Source: Candidatus Roizmanbacteria bacterium RIFCSPHIGHO2_01_FULL_39_8
Lineage (GTDB): Bacteria > Patescibacteriota > Microgenomatia > UBA1406 > GWC2-37-13
Length of the DNA stretch: 5,916 nucleotides
Direction: 5' to 3'
Assembly (NCBI GenBank): GCA_001789355.1
Contig: MFZI01000060.1
Location: 1-5,916 of the forward strand
In this document: one piece after another, positions 3,686-5,916 of the stretch
Position numbering within the stretch: the first letter of the stretch is position 1
How the letters are laid out: each line of letters begins with the position of its first letter
Made by a program: the position numbers and the translations under genes
Notes under the pieces: generated by a model
What the model was told of the DNA's origin: nothing
Database searches by the model: none
The model's input: the letters and a program-made list of their open reading frames with translations, nothing else

Positions 3686-5916
3686 ATGGTAAAAAAAATA
3701 ACCTCATATCTTTCCCAACTCAAATTTGACCGGAAGCTTCTGGATAGTTACCAGGCAAAATATCTGGCCCAACCTCGGCTCCCCATTCTTTTAGTCATGC
3801 TCATTATCATCGTTGGGGTAGTCGCTTTTATTCAGATCCCCCGAAGACTCAATCCTGAGGTAAAAATTCCGCTTATCATCGTGAATACTGTATTGCCTGG
3901 GGCTGGCCCAGACGACGTCGAACAGCTTGTCACTATTCCACTGGAGCGTGAACTCGCCGGCCTAGACGGACTCAATTCATTGACATCAACATCTCGAGAA
4001 AATGTTTCCACCATCACTGTGGAATTTGTCTCGAATAGAGATCTGAAAGAAGCGGCAAGTGACGTCGAAACCGCAGTAGACAAGGTAAATGATCTCCCCG
4101 AGGAAGCGACTACCCCTAGCATTCAGACGATCGACTTTGAAGATCAGCCATTTTGGACTTTTGCGATTACTTCAAAATCAGACATCGCTTCTCTCATGCG
4201 TTTTTCAGATGATCTGCAAAAGCAAATTGAGAATATCAAGGAGGTTGACAGAGTACAGACTTCAGGCTTAGAGAATCAAACAATTGAACTCGTCGTCGAC
4301 CTCACCAAGGCGAGAGAGTTGAATCTCAATCCCGTACTCCTTTCCGGAATTCTGCAAACCGCGGCAAAGTCATTTCCTGCCGGATCGGTCACCACTTCCT
4401 CTTCTACTTTTTCACTCACGATCAATCGTGAAATTGTGACGATAGATGATATTCGTAACTTACGTGTTTCAGCTTCTGGGATAAACGTACGTTTGGGTGA
4501 TATCGCATCTATCTCTGAACGCTCGATAAGCGGCCAACAACATACATATATCTCTTCACCGCAGAAATTTTCAGAGCGGGCGGTACAATTTTTCATCTTC
4601 AAAAAATCAAATGCAGATATCGACGGCTCCTTCAAGGCAACGGAGCCTGTGATAACTAATGCGCTTGCTAAATATAATGGACAGTTTTCGGTTTTCTCGA
4701 TTCAAAATACTGCAAATCTTATAAACGACCAATTTAATAATTTGTATCGGGAGTTTTTCAATACGAGTATTCTCGTTTTTTTACTTCTTTTGATTTTTCT
4801 AGGGTTACGACAGGGAATCATCTCTAATGTCACTGTCCCCCTTACGTTTCTTGCAACATTTGCAATCATTCGTGCTCTCGGACTCACCCTCAATTTTCTG
4901 ACAGTATTTTCCTTTCTTTTATCATTAGGAATTCTGATCGATGATACGATCGTCGTTGTTGCTGCGATGACGCGCTATTATAAGACGGGTAAATTCACTG
5001 CGTATCAGACGGGGGTCATGGTTTGGAAAGATTTTATCGTTCCTTTGTGGTCATCAGCCATAACGACCGTCTGGGGATTTGTTCCCCTTCTTCTTTCAAC
5101 CGGAATCATAGGTGAGTTCATCAAATCAATTCCGCTCGTCGTAACAACTACGATGATCACATCCACTATTATTTCCGTATTTATCACGATTCCTTTGATG
5201 ATCGTATTTTTGAAACCTGAATTTCCCTCTCGCGTTAAAACGCTGTTTTTTGGCTTGGGAATTATTGTTTATATCCTTTTCTTTGCCGTACTTTTACCCA
5301 AGAATATTCTTTTTCCGGTCATTATCTTAGTCTCTGTTGTACTACTTTTTATCACGTATAAGATCCGGGGGTCCTTTAGCGCACGCTACAGGAAATTTAG
5401 TCTGTCCAATAAATATATTCGCATAGGATCGAAACGATTTGCGCATATTTTGGATCACGGTATCATCAATATCGAAGCCTTGAGCGAACAATACCGAAAA
5501 GTGATTGAGCGGATCCTCCCTTCACAGCGGTCCCGCAGACGAACCCTGATCGCAATTATCTGTTTTACGATTTTTGCCTACCTTCTTCTTCCTTTGGGAC
5601 TTGTTAAGAATGAATTTTTCCCGCGTGAAGATGCAGAGCTTATCTACGTTGCGATAGATTTTCCCGCCGGAACTGATAACTCTATCGTCACCCAGGAAAC
5701 TATCCAGGCTACCGATCAACTGCGTAAAACGAAAGAACTCGACTATATGGTAGCCGAAGTGGGACAGGTTCTTCAATCTACCGGAAACCGTCAGCGAGAG
5801 CCGGATGCTGCTTTATTTACTCTCCACCTTACCAAACCGGAAAAACGGGACTTAAGCTCAAGTGATATTGCCCAAGAAGTCAGGGATCGGTTTGCAGATT
5901 ATACGAAAGGCACTTT
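3686..5916 (+). CDS. RND-superfamily efflux permease (AcrB/HAE-HME type), 3'-truncated by window edge
   Basis: Inner-membrane proton-driven exporter subunit; 743 complete codons are present and the frame is open at the edge (family about 1000-1100 residues). Segments: amphipathic start, TM1 about 33-51, porter region 52-358 beginning LNPEVKIPLIIVNTVLPGA with PGAGPDDVEQLVT, TM2 359-377, TM3 380-398, TM4 402-426, TM5 450-472, TM6 482-508, TM7 620-640, then FFPREDAELIYVAIDFPAGT opening the second porter half. TM4 has the Asp pair D419-D420 in GILIDDTIVVV, equivalent to AcrB D407-D408. Two further hydrophobic stretches (about 518-537 and 541-559) lie between TM6 and TM7 and are absent from AcrB. 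The TM10 Lys is beyond the window. ATG 3686 is chosen because the helix before TM1 belongs to the family; it has no clear ribosome site. Substrate unknown. Confidence 0.93.
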   Translation, partial: MVKKITSYLSQLKFDRKLLDSYQAKYLAQPRLPILLVMLIIIVGVVAFIQIPRRLNPEVKIPLIIVNTVLPGAGPDDVEQLVTIPLERELAGLDGLNSLTSTSRENVSTITVEFVSNRDLKEAASDVETAVDKVNDLPEEATTPSIQTIDFEDQPFWTFAITSKSDIASLMRFSDDLQKQIENIKEVDRVQTSGLENQTIELVVDLTKARELNLNPVLLSGILQTAAKSFPAGSVTTSSSTFSLTINREIVTIDDIRNLRVSASGINVRLGDIASISERSISGQQHTYISSPQKFSERAVQFFIFKKSNADIDGSFKATEPVITNALAKYNGQFSVFSIQNTANLINDQFNNLYREFFNTSILVFLLLLIFLGLRQGIISNVTVPLTFLATFAIIRALGLTLNFLTVFSFLLSLGILIDDTIVVVAAMTRYYKTGKFTAYQTGVMVWKDFIVPLWSSAITTVWGFVPLLLSTGIIGEFIKSIPLVVTTTMITSTIISVFITIPLMIVFLKPEFPSRVKTLFFGLGIIVYILFFAVLLPKNILFPVIILVSVVLLFITYKIRGSFSARYRKFSLSNKYIRIGSKRFAHILDHGIINIEALSEQYRKVIERILPSQRSRRRTLIAIICFTIFAYLLLPLGLVKNEFFPREDAELIYVAIDFPAGTDNSIVTQETIQATDQLRKTKELDYMVAEVGQVLQSTGNRQREPDAALFTLHLTKPEKRDLSSSDIAQEVRDRFADYTKGT

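Noticed and set aside
3400..3723. Minus-strand ORF of 107 codons over the adaptor end and spacer
   Set aside because: It runs through the inverted repeat and both flanking genes; the composition follows the repeat and no domain is seen.
3832..4635. Minus-strand ORFs opposite the permease porter region
   Set aside because: They are Ser/Arg-rich shadows of a clearly coding plus-strand frame.
1..5916. tRNA, rRNA, insertion sequence or attachment site
   Set aside because: No cloverleaf, rRNA-like text, transposase or terminal repeats flanking a gene were seen on reading both strands.

Overview
The window looks like chromosomal DNA of an uncultivated bacterium, most likely a member of the Candidate Phyla Radiation (Patescibacteria, perhaps the Microgenomates side). 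This is inferred from the AT-rich sequence, short genes with weak or absent Shine-Dalgarno sites, a small PH-like protein of a type I associate with these genomes, and the sequence style of the RND adaptor and permease. TGA ends the first gene directly after its conserved C-terminus, so the code is standard and the UGA-glycine lineages (Gracilibacteria, Absconditabacteria) are unlikely. The assignment comes from memory of families, not from a search.

Layout. Bases 1-582 are the 3' part of an OmpR-type response regulator whose first ~30 residues lie outside the window. An AT-rich gap (583-862) follows. Next is a GlsB/YeaQ-type three-helix membrane protein (863-1111), then a 25-codon very acidic peptide gene (1162-1239) with the only near-perfect Shine-Dalgarno site in the window, closed by a clear intrinsic terminator (1253-1285). 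After it comes a small soluble PH-like conserved hypothetical protein (1390-1845), then a 250-bp stretch that may hold a frame-broken short gene (about 1811-1995).

From about 2068 to the right edge there is a two-gene transport unit. A sigma70-like promoter lies almost on top of the start of a membrane-fusion/HlyD-type adaptor (2106-3548). After a 137-bp spacer that forms an imperfect inverted repeat with a sharp strand-composition switch, an RND-superfamily permease starts at 3686 and runs off the window end. The permease keeps the TM4 Asp-Asp pair used for proton coupling and carries two extra hydrophobic segments between TM6 and TM7.

How the parts work together. The adaptor and permease should form one inner-membrane, proton-driven export complex; no outer-membrane channel gene is visible. 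The GlsB-like protein, the acidic peptide and the terminator form a separate small stress-type unit. The response regulator may control neighbours, but nothing in the window proves a target.
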